Positions 10,491-22,500 of a DNA stretch of 64,000 nt are shown here, in pieces (the stretch's first letter is position 1; every line of letters begins with the position of its first letter). Source of the DNA: Watersipora subatra (Eukaryota > Bryozoa > Gymnolaemata > Cheilostomatida > Watersiporidae); NCBI RefSeq assembly GCF_963576615.1, contig NC_088714.1:43866072-43930071 (forward strand), read 5' to 3'. The position numbers and the translations under genes were made by a program. The notes under the pieces are model-generated. The model searched no databases and was not told the DNA's origin. It was given only the letters and a program-made list of their open reading frames with translations.

Positions 10491-13400
10491 GCGCCAAACC
10501 AAAGCTAAAATTGCGTGCACAGACATTACCTAACTTTGTGATGTGAGAAGACATCAACAACTGTACAATTGACAACAAGTAGAATTATTTAGAAAATAAA
10601 ACTGTGTATCATTATTGATAAATTTTCTATTAGGTTCTCATGTGGCACTGCATATAAATAGTTTCAGAGACAAATGCAGAGATCGAGTGAAGCCCTTTGC
10701 CTAATATAAACATCTATAAATTATATTCGGCAACATTTGAAAGATGCACTTAGCTACTTCGTGTGATGCTTTTTGGTTCTTGAGGGATCATTTGTTAGGC
10801 TTCTTAGGCAATATGAATGAGCATCTTGCATGCAATTCAGGACTATGTCTGCCTAATAGTATTTATTATGCATTTCATAATTTGCTCTTTTAATGTACGC
10901 TGTTAATATGTCGTCAAAATAAAATTCTCATGCAGGGCAACGCTCTGGATAGCCACAGCAAGGTTTCAAAACAATTTCAGCAAATTGGATCTTGCCCCAA
11001 ACTTTGCTGTTAATTGTCTACTAAGTTCACCATTAGTCCGTGCTACATTTTATAGTTGCAATAACAAACTGCTGATATACGTATTTTAGTGTAAGCAATG
11101 ATATACAGCCCCCAATGGGGGGCTGTATATCATTGGTGTAAGTAATTGACAATGTAATCGATGGTTAACTGAACACGTAAGACGTTGGCCGATCAACACA
11201 ACCTTCAAAATGAGGAGACAAACTGAATGGGTTGATTTGGAGGCATCTTAGGTTAAGGTCGAGCTAGTAAATGTTTTTGGGTCAGTGGTAGAGCGCGGTG
11301 TATACACCTACCCCAGCTAGCGATCGGCTACGCAGTCTATGCATTCAGCAAAGGAACTACCGAGGACGCAGAGTTGTTCTTTGCGTGGCGTGTGATTACC
11401 CAAACGACCAATGTGTTGGCATGCGCAGCAACATTGTCGAATCTATTAACATTTATTGTTGCGAATGCCATCAAAACCTTTTCTGATGGCTTTTTCTAGT
11501 TGCCTATATATCGAGCTTGTACATTGATCGTACTTCACTGAAGCTAAGTTGTGCAGTATATTATATATAGACGAGATGTGGATACGTATGCGATCCCATA
11601 AAGTGGAAAGTGCGTCGTATTAGTTAATGTATTAACAAGTGTTGTTGTATGAAATATCTCCAAAACAAGATAGCCAAGCTGATATAATCAAACAGGGAGT
11701 AAAAGCAGACCACAAGATATACTTACAATATGCACAAACAACAAAATATCTTGTAATTAGAAACGCAACCACAGCCAAATTAGAAACTCCAAAGTGAAAG
11801 GCATCCATCTCATAAGATGAGGCAATCGCCCTGCCAGAGAACCACCAAAGAGACACTGGAGACAAATCAGCTGATTGACCTTGACACTCAACCTACTCTT
11901 TACAGGCCTGCTTCCCCACATGCTAGATATCTACATGTATAATAGAAAAGAGCTCCAATGATTCAGTCTCTTTCCAAAGGGCCTGTGGGGGTTCTCTTCC
12001 AATCTGCCGGCTGAGGATCTTTTCACGGCCTTTAGAGCCTCTGCTTCCACCATCAGTTGAGCTTCTGTATCTAAAAACTGCTATGACTATCACTTGACTG
12101 TCAAGGCTCACAGCCATACGGGGCCGAGTAAATGAAATTGGACGACCATTCGAGTAAATGTGTAACATTCATTGGCTGTTTTAACACTTTGTCATTAATA
12201 TTATTGTTTTAGAATTGGTTAGTTGTGTATTGTAATTGTTTGACTTATATAACAAAGAAGTATTTTTTAACGGTGAATATCAGTATCGCTTACCATAGCT
12301 TAACGCTTTTATTAGTGGCTGAACCAGTAATAATCAAAATAGTTCACACAATATAAGCAAAAGTTCACAACTAAACATGTTCAGAATAAAATAAGTTGGC
12401 AAAGCAATTTCAACACTGATGTTGTGTGTGGATTTAAGTTTGTTATGCATAATATAGGTTCTCCCTGAACACATAACAGTGTTACCTGATGAGCAGGTAT
12501 AGATTAGATCAGGTTTGGGCTTCGTCAAGACCCATCGAGCTATCACCAGAACCAGAGTGTAAGAGCCCTGGTCTTTGCCTTTACATTCCTGACCTCTACT
12601 TTTGGTTGTCGCCAGTCCCTACATCTCTCTTCTAAGCTTCAGCACTGCAATTCATCAACAAACAGAGCAGACCTCTGTCTATGAGCCAAAGCTCATCGAT
12701 AGTATTTTGATCATTAAATGCAATTACACTAACACATTGCAATGTCCACCCTGGTAACATGGCCCACACACCAAAATCATTAGCTGAGCTTTAAACTCAT
12801 GTTAGTCTTTATTAGTAGAACATAGAATAGACTCTTAATATCACTCCTTCATTGATGTAGAAAATATTAACGTTAAAGAACAGTGCTTATAGTAAGAGTC
12901 AGCACACTTTGGGCAGCAGTAAGTAACAGTTCATATGTTAAGAGTGCAAGCACACTCTATCTTCTGCTTAGAATGTTATATTTAGCCCAGGTTTTATTGT
13001 ATCTGTTTACTTGATGAATTTTCCGAGCCCACTGCTGTACGATCAAATACTCTAGATTTAATTTATCAGTTGAAAATCCCTCATTAAGTACGAAGTCCTC
13101 CACCTCCTCCTTTTAAAAATGGTGTGATGTGGAAATAAAAAGGCCAAGTGATTTTACTATGTATCTAAAACCCATTACATCAATGGTGCATAGGACTACT
13201 GAGATACCATTCAAGCTAAGTTTGTCATCAAAATGGACAAACATCTCGCTTGACGTTGTGATGTTACGACTTAGCAACACACACTCTCTTTTTAGGTTTG
13301 TTTTATGGAATCTAGTGGACCAGGCCAGTCTAATAGGTACATAAATAAGGGTGCCCTTGAATCTGTGAGTGTTAAATAAAATGAAATGCATGCAATCACC

Positions 13401-14394
13401 CTACCCAAATGACGGTTGGACGATAGTTGTCCATTACGGATATTATACACCCGACACAATCGAGTTTTCAGCCAAATATGTCTTCATCCAAGAGAGTTTT
13501 ATAAATTGAATCCTTTCACAAGTTAAGAATTTTTACCTTGTTTTTAGCCTCATTCTTAGAAATTAAGAGGAAGCTTACTTCGGTGGTATCGTTTTTGTTG
13601 CATACCAAATACACCAGGTTGAAGACGTTGCTCCTTAAGATCAATTATCAGGTGCAAGCACACCCATATACTCATGCTCTGATGGTACAGTTACAAGTAG
13701 ACTAGTGTGCTCCGAAACATCTAGAGAAAACATCGGCACAACTGAGTTATTTTGCGCAGACTCATCAGCATCAAATGCCGGTACACCTGGCTTTTGCACA
13801 CCAGCATTTTAGAAGAAGGCGCAAGCACACCATCTCTCTTTGAGTCTGGTGCAAGCACACCCGCTGCTGACCCATGAGGTGCGATGTCTTGGATTCAAAT
13901 GTTTGTAATGGATACCCTCTAACATGTAATTGGTTGCAACACAACAGCCTTTGAGAGTCTCCATGCACCACCACTTCACCCCAATGCATTGCTATTACTG
14001 GTCTATCAATGGGTCGTTTACCTGGATCTCTAACAACTACTGGTTTACTGATTTGCAAAGGGCTCTTTAGAGTTGTGCAGTGCCTAGAATTGTAACTCTG
14101 CGCTTGGTGCAATCTTGAATTACTTTAAGTCACCCGCAACCTATTGACAGCCACATAGTTGTCTGTAAGCTGACTTAATAATATTTCCTGTTAAAATTAT
14201 ATAGTATTGTCAGTAAACATATACTTAGTTTTCTATTGGTTATTAAAAGCTCTGTTTTCAGAATCAACTTTTCTAACTTTGTAATATCTTTTAACAGCTA
14301 GACTTTATTAACAAGAAAAGTACATGGCGAGGCAGCTGAAGAGTTTTATAAAGGGATCTGTAACCCAAACCCGTATGCTTCATACCGATGGGCC
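10491..14394. other. Gene-poor stretch
   Basis: No convincing gene. It holds a tight hairpin at 11096-11136. A 113-codon minus-strand open frame at 13771-14112 has no recognised domain and no splice context; nearby, GCAAGCACACC recurs three times (about 13651, 13820, 13849). The rest is featureless AT-rich DNA. Confidence 0.4.
11096..11136. repeat. Near-perfect 41-bp hairpin
   Basis: CAATGATATACAGCCCCC is followed by its complement GGGGGCTGTATATCATTG with a loop of only a few bases. It could be the scar of an inverted duplication or a folded transcript segment. No U-tract or neighbouring gene gives it a role. Confidence 0.8.
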
Positions 14395-14488
14395 ATGAAT
14401 AATGATAATGTAAAATGATCTTGCGGGCCAGATATGATTACAAGGTGGGCCAGATTTGGCCCGCGGGCCGTGAGTTTGACACATGTGG
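14395..14488 (+). mobile_element. Terminal fragment of a hAT-type DNA transposon
   Basis: The run GGGCCAGATTTGGCCC, then GCGGGCCGTGAG, then TTTGACACATG is the reverse complement of the widespread hAT terminal pattern CATGTGTCAAACTCACGGCC. Only one end is present; no partner end or target duplication was found. Confidence 0.55.
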
Positions 14489-14492
14489 ACTT

Positions 14493-14535
14493 TAGACCAT
14501 AGATATAATAGACCCTTTATTATATCTATGGTCTA
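14493..14535. repeat. Perfect 18-bp-stem hairpin
   Basis: TAGACCATAGATATAATA (14493-14510) and its exact complement (14518-14535) are separated by a 7-base loop. It directly follows the hAT end at 14488. Confidence 0.85.
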
Positions 14536-14539
14536 GGTT

Positions 14540-15359
14540 GAGCATTCTAATGTACACTTGACATGACAAGTTTACATCCTTCAATATGAACTAGACTTTT
14601 GTTCTGTCAGTAAAACGTATTAGAGAGTGGACCGAAAGAAGATAAAGAATGTTTTTATTTACGTGTTGTGTACAAAGGTTTCAGCATTATTACTATTTTC
14701 TTAATTGACTGCGTGTAGACTATGTGTGTAAAAAGCACTATAAATCTTTAGCCGCCCTCAAGGTAATTGTTGGTCCAGCAAGCTGAATGTCATGAGTTTT
14801 AATCTAGCGCTATCTGATATTTTTTCCAACCCTGAACGGCTGTTTTAGACAGATGGACGGAAATGGCTCTTATTATAGTAAAGATTGCTGCTATTTGTAT
14901 ATATCGCTATCTGCTTACGTTTTCTCCAAGTTTGATGAAGTTGTAAAGGTGTAATGAGCGTATAACAAAGTTATTCAGTATTTTCAATTTAGGCATGCAA
15001 CAGTATGCTGTAAATAGCTCTCAGCTAATAATTGTCAAGCCTCAGAGATACAGCGCAGCGGGTAAGCCCATAAAGGTCCCATTAGTGTGAAAGATAGGAA
15101 GGGATTAAAAAATTTGTGTCTGGCTTCTAAAAAAATATTAAGGAGTGAGAGACTCTGTGGTGACATTACGGTAACTCATCTCGCTTCTAAAAGTTATTTT
15201 AATATTATAACTACAACTTGTCGTTCCAATGAACTGTATAAGTGTGGACCACAAGAGGCAGCTTCATGGGCTGGATGTGGCCTGCAGAGCATAGGTTGGG
15301 CACAGCTGGTTTAGACGATACCCAAAGCCATGAGGATTTGTCTAAATTGAGATGAACAG
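14540..15359. other. No gene recognised
   Basis: AT-rich DNA with short open frames only. Nothing recognised. Confidence 0.4.
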
Positions 15360-15650
15360 TAAAATATTCTAAAAGTCTATGAAACTGACTGTCAGCTAAC
15401 AATATTCACTGACTTTACTTCAACAATCAAGATCATTACGCCATGAAAACTGATTCAAATAATTTGTTCTACCTTAAAGTGTTGGCTGCATTGATTCTAT
15501 TCTCTGTACAACCAACTATACTAATAACTACACTTGGATATTTTACTTACTATTGCTGCATTTGGTATCAGTATGATAGGCAAGAGTCACCTTGAGTGGG
15601 TGAAAAAAGTAATCCAATGCTACTTTATGGTAAGTAGAGTGTTACTAGGT
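15360..15650 (+). repeat. Dispersed repeat with exon-like 57-nt unit, copy A
   Basis: Colinear with 63185-62890 (minus): AGTCTATGAA, CTGTCAGCTAACAATATT, TACTTCAACAATCA, GATTCAAATAATTTGTTCTA, then an ATG frame at 15573-15629 (MIGKSHLEWVKKVIQCYFM) that stops at a consensus donor, ATG|GTAAGTAG. The open frame, its length and the donor are kept in both copies. Whether it is a mobile sequence or a duplicated gene exon is unresolved. Confidence 0.65.
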
Positions 15651-15772
15651 TGTTAAGTCACCAGCTTAAAGTCAGCGGAACCTCCCTTATACAGTAGTAC
15701 AGATTTTTACACAGGAAATAGATTGTGATTAGTTACAGTACTTAGGAGCTCGAATTGGCCTTCTGTAAGTAC

Positions 15773-16210
15773 AGTCATACCTCGACATACGAGTGTCCCA
15801 ACATCTGAGAAATTTTAAGGTATGAGAAAATTATATTCCAGCAATATTTTTCCTGAGATATGAGGTAAACTTGCAGTACGAACTTGTTCCCAATGCGGTC
15901 TTTAGGTAGCCAAGTATGTAATAGGCTGCTTACAAGAACACCGTTGCTCAGTTTTTCTCGTCGAAGCACTTGGACAAGTTGGCTAATGGTCATGCGTTAG
16001 CCTTTTGTGGTGACACTCGTGTATGTCATGCGGTCATAACAGTGCTTTCATAACATTTTGAAGGGGAGGCAAAAGCAAACATCCCTAGATGAGTTTCCTT
16101 TCAAAAGGGTCAACTAAAAGTGAAGGCGAAAGCAAATTAGAAAGCATGAAGTAAAAAAATCCAAGCGGGGAGAAAAAAAGCAAAAAAATTAAAATGAAAA
16201 TAAAATCAGT
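15773..16210 (+). mobile_element. Tc1/mariner (pogo/Tigger-like) transposon fragment
   Basis: Starts CAGTCATACCTCGACATACG, the conserved terminal sequence type of pogo/Tigger elements. The body is decayed (for example a relic near 15.93-16.2 kb rich in AAAAGCAAA). No transposase frame and no matching far end were identified. Confidence 0.5.
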
Positions 16211-16329
16211 GACGTAAGATTAACACTTATCTATATTCATTATATAGTATCCATATTGCTAAACTTACTAATAAGAGCTGTGAGAGCAAGCTTTAGTGAC
16301 GTTGTGTAACACAGAGTGCTATGCGTATT

Positions 16330-16490
16330 TTAATCCAGATAACGACTCATATCATTAGTCAGGTTATCGCCTGGCGAGCAGAAAGTTCTGAGATCAAATC
16401 TTCTGCGATACAGATTTGTCATTGCCAAATACCAATCGCTATAGCTAAATGGACCAAATGACAGACAACAAATTTTGAGATATATATATA
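16330..16490 (+). repeat. SINE-like tail related to repeat R
   Basis: Contains a box B-like GAGATCAAATCTTC and ends GACAGACAACAAATTTTGAG followed by TA repeats, matching the 3' tails at 7.13 kb and 59.93 kb. Confidence 0.45.
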
Positions 16491-16905
16491 TGTACAGATG
16501 TATATACCTACATACATGTATGTACATACATTTATATGTATGCACCTGCGTATGACTAGTTACGTATGTAAGTATGTATATGGTATATACATACTTATGT
16601 ACGCACAGACAAATGTACATACATACTTAAGTGTGTAAAAAACATGCTTACAAGTGTATATACATACATATGTACATGCATATGTGCATTCATGCATAAA
16701 TACATGCATATGTACATACATGTAAGCATACATAAATGTCAACGTACATAGATACGTACATATGTACAAGCCTTTATACACATCCATACGTACATATATA
16801 AATACATGCATACATATGTACATACATAAAGTACTTATGTACATACACATATATGTATATACATACGAAAATGTAATATATGCATACATATGTACATATA
16901 TGAAC
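16478..16905. repeat. TACATA/TATG microsatellite
   Basis: Interrupted (TACATACATATG)n-type repeat. Long open frames through it are periodicity artefacts. Confidence 0.9.
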
Positions 16906-17223
16906 ATATATTGGCTAATCGCAAACATAAATGAATGCTGAGCTCTTCTAATATTACAGAAAAAATTCTGTAATACATTCAAGGAGAAATAAAATTATTT
17001 TATCATAATAAACATAAAATGCTAATTTTCACCTATGCATGCGCAATCACTAAGGCATTATTTTAAATATTTAATAATAACTATAAATGTAAATAATAAT
17101 TATTTTATGCACCGTCTGCTACTAAGGGCACGTGTAAGTTATTTCGCTAGAGCCAGACGATTTACTGAATGGCTACATCACATATGAAATCTTTCGTCGT
17201 TTTTGGACCAGCCATACAGTAGT

Positions 17224-17325
17224 AGTTCCATACATACAGTAGCAACATGCTTATATTAGTTCCTTACATACAGTAGCAACATGCTTATATTAGTTCCATA
17301 CATACAGTAGCAACATGCTTATATT
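17224..17325. repeat. 34-bp minisatellite, 3 copies
   Basis: Three consecutive copies beginning AGTTCCATACATACAGTAGC, nearly identical. Confidence 0.95.
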
Positions 17326-17771
17326 AGTTCCTTCAATATTATGAGCTTTTAATACAAAAGACATGAACTGACAACCCCTCATAAAACTAGAAATAAATTT
17401 AAATAAACAGAAGAATCTGATAAGAACGAGATTGAACTTGTATTGATTGGTGGGAAAAAAAGTTTGGCAGACAGTACAATGTCAGCCTATGATAGTCAGT
17501 TTAAATACTGCAGAACAAAAAAGCTGTGAACCAATACGCCCAGCTATATGCGCAAAGGAAGTTGGCTGAGTCCTTTACGGCAACCAGATTAACTCCCAAT
17601 GGTAGTTAAGAGATGTATATATGTGTGAGGGGGCAACTTCAAGCTTAGTAATTTTATAAAGTTTGCCTGCTCTGCTATAGACAGCAAACTGCACGTAACC
17701 CAACGCTTCCTGTGATACAACCTGCTGGACTAGCAGGAGAAAACTCGCCTTGTTTGCCTCATATTGTTTTA

Positions 17772-17916
17772 CACTAATATTACCTGTTAGGCCCCGCCAT
17801 CACTAATATTACCTGTTAGGCTCTGCCATCACTAATATTACCTGTTAGGCTCTGCCATCACTAATATTACCTGTTAGGCTTTGCCATCATTAATATTACC
17901 TGTTAGGCCCTGCCAG
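17772..17916. repeat. 29-bp minisatellite, 5 copies
   Basis: Five copies of a unit beginning ACTAATATTACCTGTTAGGC and ending GCCATC. Only a few substitutions separate the copies. Confidence 0.95.
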
Positions 17917-18306
17917 GTCTGATCAAAGAACAAGTAACTGCGAGCTTAGAGTTTGCTACTGTTAAGAAATTGGTCAGATGAAAGCTAAAGAACTTATAGA
18001 TGATGATCTTTATTGTCTTTAAACCTTTTGAAATACTTTAAATAGTCAGATAACTTTCAGTTTAAGTTGCATCATCTCGATCTGATTTTGGTCTAAACTG
18101 ACCCCAACAGTAAACTAGGGTAGAATCAGACAATATGTTTTCCATCTTCATTGCGAATCATTCTGTTGAAGTTAACACTAAGTTATAACTTTTGAAAAAT
18201 ATAATTTGTGTACTCTTCTTTGCTCTGATTGTGTGATTTGAGTAGACCATTAATTTCAGTTGTTTTCTAATAAAATTGTTTGCATGATTTTTAGACAATT
18301 CAATTA

Positions 18307-18713
18307 GTACCGTACTTTTCGGACTAATAGCCGCTACTTTTTATTGATGATTTGAGCCATGCGGCTTATATAAGGGTGCGGCTATTCTGTGGCTTTTTCT
18401 TTCACCAATAGGGCGCGTTAACCAGAATCTTCGGTTAAGTGTGCCTCTAACGGTGAAAGAAAAAACAAAACAATGCCTAACAGTACTGTTCCGTTAAACA
18501 CTAGGTTGAAAAGCGTCGGTTAATACGAAACAGTGCTGTTAGGCACTGTTCATTTTAAACAGGAAAGTTGCTGCCGCCTTAAAAAGCACCGTCCTGGGTT
18601 CTGCGACCTATACAAAGGTGCGGCTTATGTATTGTTTTATTATCATTTTTTGGAAATTAAAGCAGATGCGGCTTATATAGGGGTGCTGCTTATAGTCCGA
18701 AAAAGTACAGTAC
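18307..18713. mobile_element. 407-bp MITE with GTACnGTAC inverted termini
   Basis: The left end GTACCGTACTTTTCGGACTA and the right end, reverse-complemented, GTACTGTACTTTTTCGGACT are near-identical inverted repeats. Both subterminal regions carry GCCGC and CTTATATA(A/G)GGGTGC-type sequence in inverted orientation. No transposase frame is present, so it is non-autonomous. The superfamily is not assigned. Confidence 0.75.
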
Positions 18714-19407
18714 ATGTATTTGCTATTTTGGTAGTTTTATGCTCTGTGGTCAGTTAGTTCATCAGACAACCAGTCAGAGATTTAACTGGTAAGAATTCAC
18801 CTATTTAATTGATGATGCTGAAATTTATCTTACTAATTAAAGCAATGTTAAAAATTTTAACTCATCATGTTAACAATGTTGACAATATTAACAATGTTAA
18901 CAGAGAAGAAAAATATGCCTATTATGGATTTAGAACATAACACTGGTGTGTCTGTATTTCTTACTCCTTTAGATTTCTTTGAGCTTTTTATGTATCATCA
19001 GTCAAGGTTAGGGTGACATTGTCAGACATTTATGGATATTAACTTCTTTAGTTTCACTTCAAATAAAAGTTTGGTTTTGGCTAAATTTTGTGGAAAATTA
19101 TTGGCATAGATTGGGTCACCAGCATAGAGCTTGCTTCAAATTGGTGTTGTTAGGTTGCATCTCAGGGCAATTTCTTTCCAATGCTAAGAAATTTCTCAGA
19201 TGTTCACAAGACCAACTCTTCAATTAAAATATGTTTTTATATTATCACATTGTATATTATAATATTATATTTTCATAATGTTATAGTTGAGCGATCGGGA
19301 GTTAACTAGTAACTAGCTCCTGAGGCATTCAACAATAGGAAATAGAATACTGGTTGTACAGCATTGCTGACAAATAAGGAACTATCTAGAGATTCTAGAG
19401 TGTTTGA
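18714..19407. other. No gene recognised
   Basis: AT-rich sequence just beyond the TRIM-like stop codon. It includes an imperfect AACAATGTTAAC-rich patch at 18840-18905. The region would contain the 3' UTR of the TRIM-like gene, but a poly(A) site could not be fixed. Confidence 0.4.
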
Positions 19408-19550
19408 TTAAGGTAAGTGGGAGGATATCGCAAACAAGCTAATCTTTTCATACCAGCTATTGGCAACAGCTAGGTAAGAGCCAAACATCTGCAAACGATA
19501 AATACCGTCTCCTGGTATCACATCACTTGTTAACTCAGACACCAAACTAC
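19408..19550 (-). CDS. TRIM-like terminal exon: last propeller blade
   Basis: Acceptor TTTTTTTTGCAG. The first two bases complete a glycine codon from exon 5, then SLVSELTSDVIPGDGIYRLQ and FGSYLAVANSWYEKISLFAI follow, ending in TAA. Phase and blade-like content both fit. Confidence 0.85.
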
Positions 19551-22500
19551 CTGCAAAAAAAATTATAACTATCTGTTGATATCTTAAAAGTAAATTATAT
19601 TCAGAGACATAAAAATAATTTTAAATTGCTTTAATTTGCTTAAAGTTTTGTGTAACAGGGCAAAGTTTACTAAGAAGTGTAACATTTTAAGTCACTGCAT
19701 TATTAAAAATATACATCAAAACCAAAATTAAACAGTTAATTTTGACCAATTTTTGTATTTGGTAAATTTAAAAGTTAAAACAGCAATTCTCTTTATCATA
19801 TAATGCATTCCATAAAGAAATATGCACATATACAAGTACAATGTATACATATATAGATATATATTGCATATTCAGCTATACATACACATATAGTATGTAC
19901 CGGTATATGTGCATATATGGTATATACAGGTATAGATGGTATATGCAGGTATATGTGTATATATGGTATATACAAGTATAGATAGTATATGCAGGTATAT
20001 GTGTATATATGGTATATACAAGTATAGATTGTATATGCAGGTATATGTGTATATATGGTATATACAAGTATCGATAGTATATGCAGGTATATGTGTATAT
20101 ATGGTATATACAAGTATAGATGGTATATGCAGGTATATGTGTATATATGGTATATACAGGTATAGATGGTATAGGCAGGTATATGTGTATACATGTATAT
20201 GGTATATACAAGTATAGATTGTGTATGCAGGTATATGTGTATATATAATATGTACAGACATATGTGTGTATATATAATATGCACAGTTATGTGTCTATAT
20301 GGCATATACAGGTTGATGTGTCTATGTGGCATACACGAGTATACGTGTACCACCAATATTATTGTATGCATGAGAGAAATAGAGAGCAAAAACAATCGAT
20401 GTTTATTGTAAAATATTTAAACTTTTGTAATAGCCTACTTTAATGTTTTTTAAGCAATCGTGCGATCGTTCTTCAACTGTAAGGAACTCACCTGATAAAA
20501 GGTCTAGAATTTGAAATTGTCTACTCTCAGCCCTACCTACAAGTACATACTTAGACTTGTAGAAGCATATACCACAGTGCCTACTTACATTCTCTGACCA
20601 CTCAACTGCGCCTGTATAGATATTAAACTTCGAGATTTGAAAGGTGTTGACATCGGATATAAGCACAGAGCTATCGTCTAAAGCGCTCATGAATGTACTA
20701 CCATTACCCAGCACACTGCATGGAACATATCTAACTAGCTGGCCAGAAAGAGAGAATACAGCGAGCCTCCTGTGTGCTTGTTCAGCTACTACCAGCTCAT
20801 CTGACACTATGGCTAGTATGTCAGAGAAATAGCCACTAGCAACTGAGACTGACCACCTGTTCAACCTGTCACCAAGCATATTGAACACAGAGATAGCGTA
20901 GTCTTCATCATGCTCCGAGAGAGTATAGACTCGGTTCCTATAGACAATAATAGACTCTGCTGGCGCCGAACAGCTAATAAAGGACTTGTTAATATTATAA
21001 GAACTATCTATTCTAGCTATGTTATTGTTGTCCATCCCAACAAATAAATATCTATCATGGCCATAGAGGCTGAGAGGGCAAGCAGGGAGCTTGAGAGTCT
21101 CTAGATGAACCATCTCTTTAGAAGGCAAGGACTTTAGATCTCCATCAGCGATTATGACATCAGCCGCAGGTTTGATCTCAAGCTCTATCTCTAGCCCTTT
21201 ATCTGTACAGATGAGCAGTTATGGTATTGGCTCTTTAATATCACACCATAGATTTATGATGATTGTCATAGACACCGCATTATAATATTTTTTGAGATAA
21301 TTGGGTTTCAAATTATTGTGATGCTACAGCGAAAATAAGCAGAAAAATTTAGACTGTATTTTGCTGAATAGTCAGACTTGTCTTTAGGCAGCAGCTTTGG
21401 GTGTGAATGTGCCAAGAATTCAAGCTATCAAAGCAATAAAAACCTGCTTAATGCGGTTGGCAGCAGTGATAAACATTAAATATTTAAACACTTTTACTCC
21501 TTTTAAGAATTGTCTAAAGCATTTCAACGCCATGTCATCAATTATAACCAGTTCTAACTGGTTATGATCGGTTCTAACTGGTTATGATCAGTAATAACTG
21601 GTTAAAACTAGCTGTAATTAAATATAGTAGCCAGTATTCTGCTTTTAACTATTATTGCTGAGCAGGTGTAAAATTCAGTATCTAGTCTCAGACAAGTAAA
21701 TTTATTATATTCTAATGCTATTGTGAAACATGGATACTATCGATGGATATAATGGGGTTTGACAAACAAACTGAACCTCGTTGCTAGAAAACTAAAATTC
21801 TCCTTTACAAAATTATTACTCTTTGTGAATTTAGTCAATAATCATAAATTATATATTTAAAGAATCCTCATTTTGTCCTAATTCCAAATATTTAAACCAA
21901 ATGGTTGTAAAATTATGTTTCTGAATGATTATAGAGGCTAAATTATGAACATTTCATCTTTTTAATGTTTGAAGATAACAATCAGTACAGATATGATCAC
22001 ACCACATACACATATTTGCTTATTTCAAGTCATATATGTCTATATGACACGGCAATACAGACATTCACATGTAGATATTGTCCACTTATTTCAAGTCATA
22101 TATGTCTATATGACACAGCAATACAAACATTCACATGTAAATATTACTTAACAACAATTACTCTTGTCTATAATGTGCTTCATATTAATTGACATTCATC
22201 TAGATCATAAGCAGGAACCAAACTGTCTGAGTACAGTACCTTTTGCGACCAGACAGACAGAGTCCTTTGCCACCAGATAAGGGAAGCCTTCAGAAAAAGC
22301 CTTTTTCTGTGCCGTCACAAACTCCTTTAAGCTTCTCAGCACATTTATCTATGGAAGATGAACATGAAAGTTATCATCAACTTCTGCAAAAACTGCAACT
22401 CAGTCGCTATGATGTTCGATCATTTATATTTGCAGCTATTTTTATAAAACTGAAAACCATTTGTTACTCAAAAACTTTTCTGATATTTTTCAATTCATTT

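Larger units (their letters stand above)
16910..18306. other. Gene-poor stretch with two minisatellites
   Basis: No gene recognised. A 34-bp unit repeats three times at 17224-17325 (AGTTCC(A/T)TACATACAGTAG...). A 29-bp unit repeats five times at 17772-17916 (ACTAATATTACCTGTTAGGC...). Confidence 0.6.

Noticed and set aside
17772..17916. Regularly spaced repeats resembling a CRISPR array
   Set aside because: The units are contiguous without unique spacers and the genome is eukaryotic; a minisatellite.
19796..20411. 199-codon and other frames on both strands
   Set aside because: They run through a minisatellite inside an intron; no non-repeat coding sequence.
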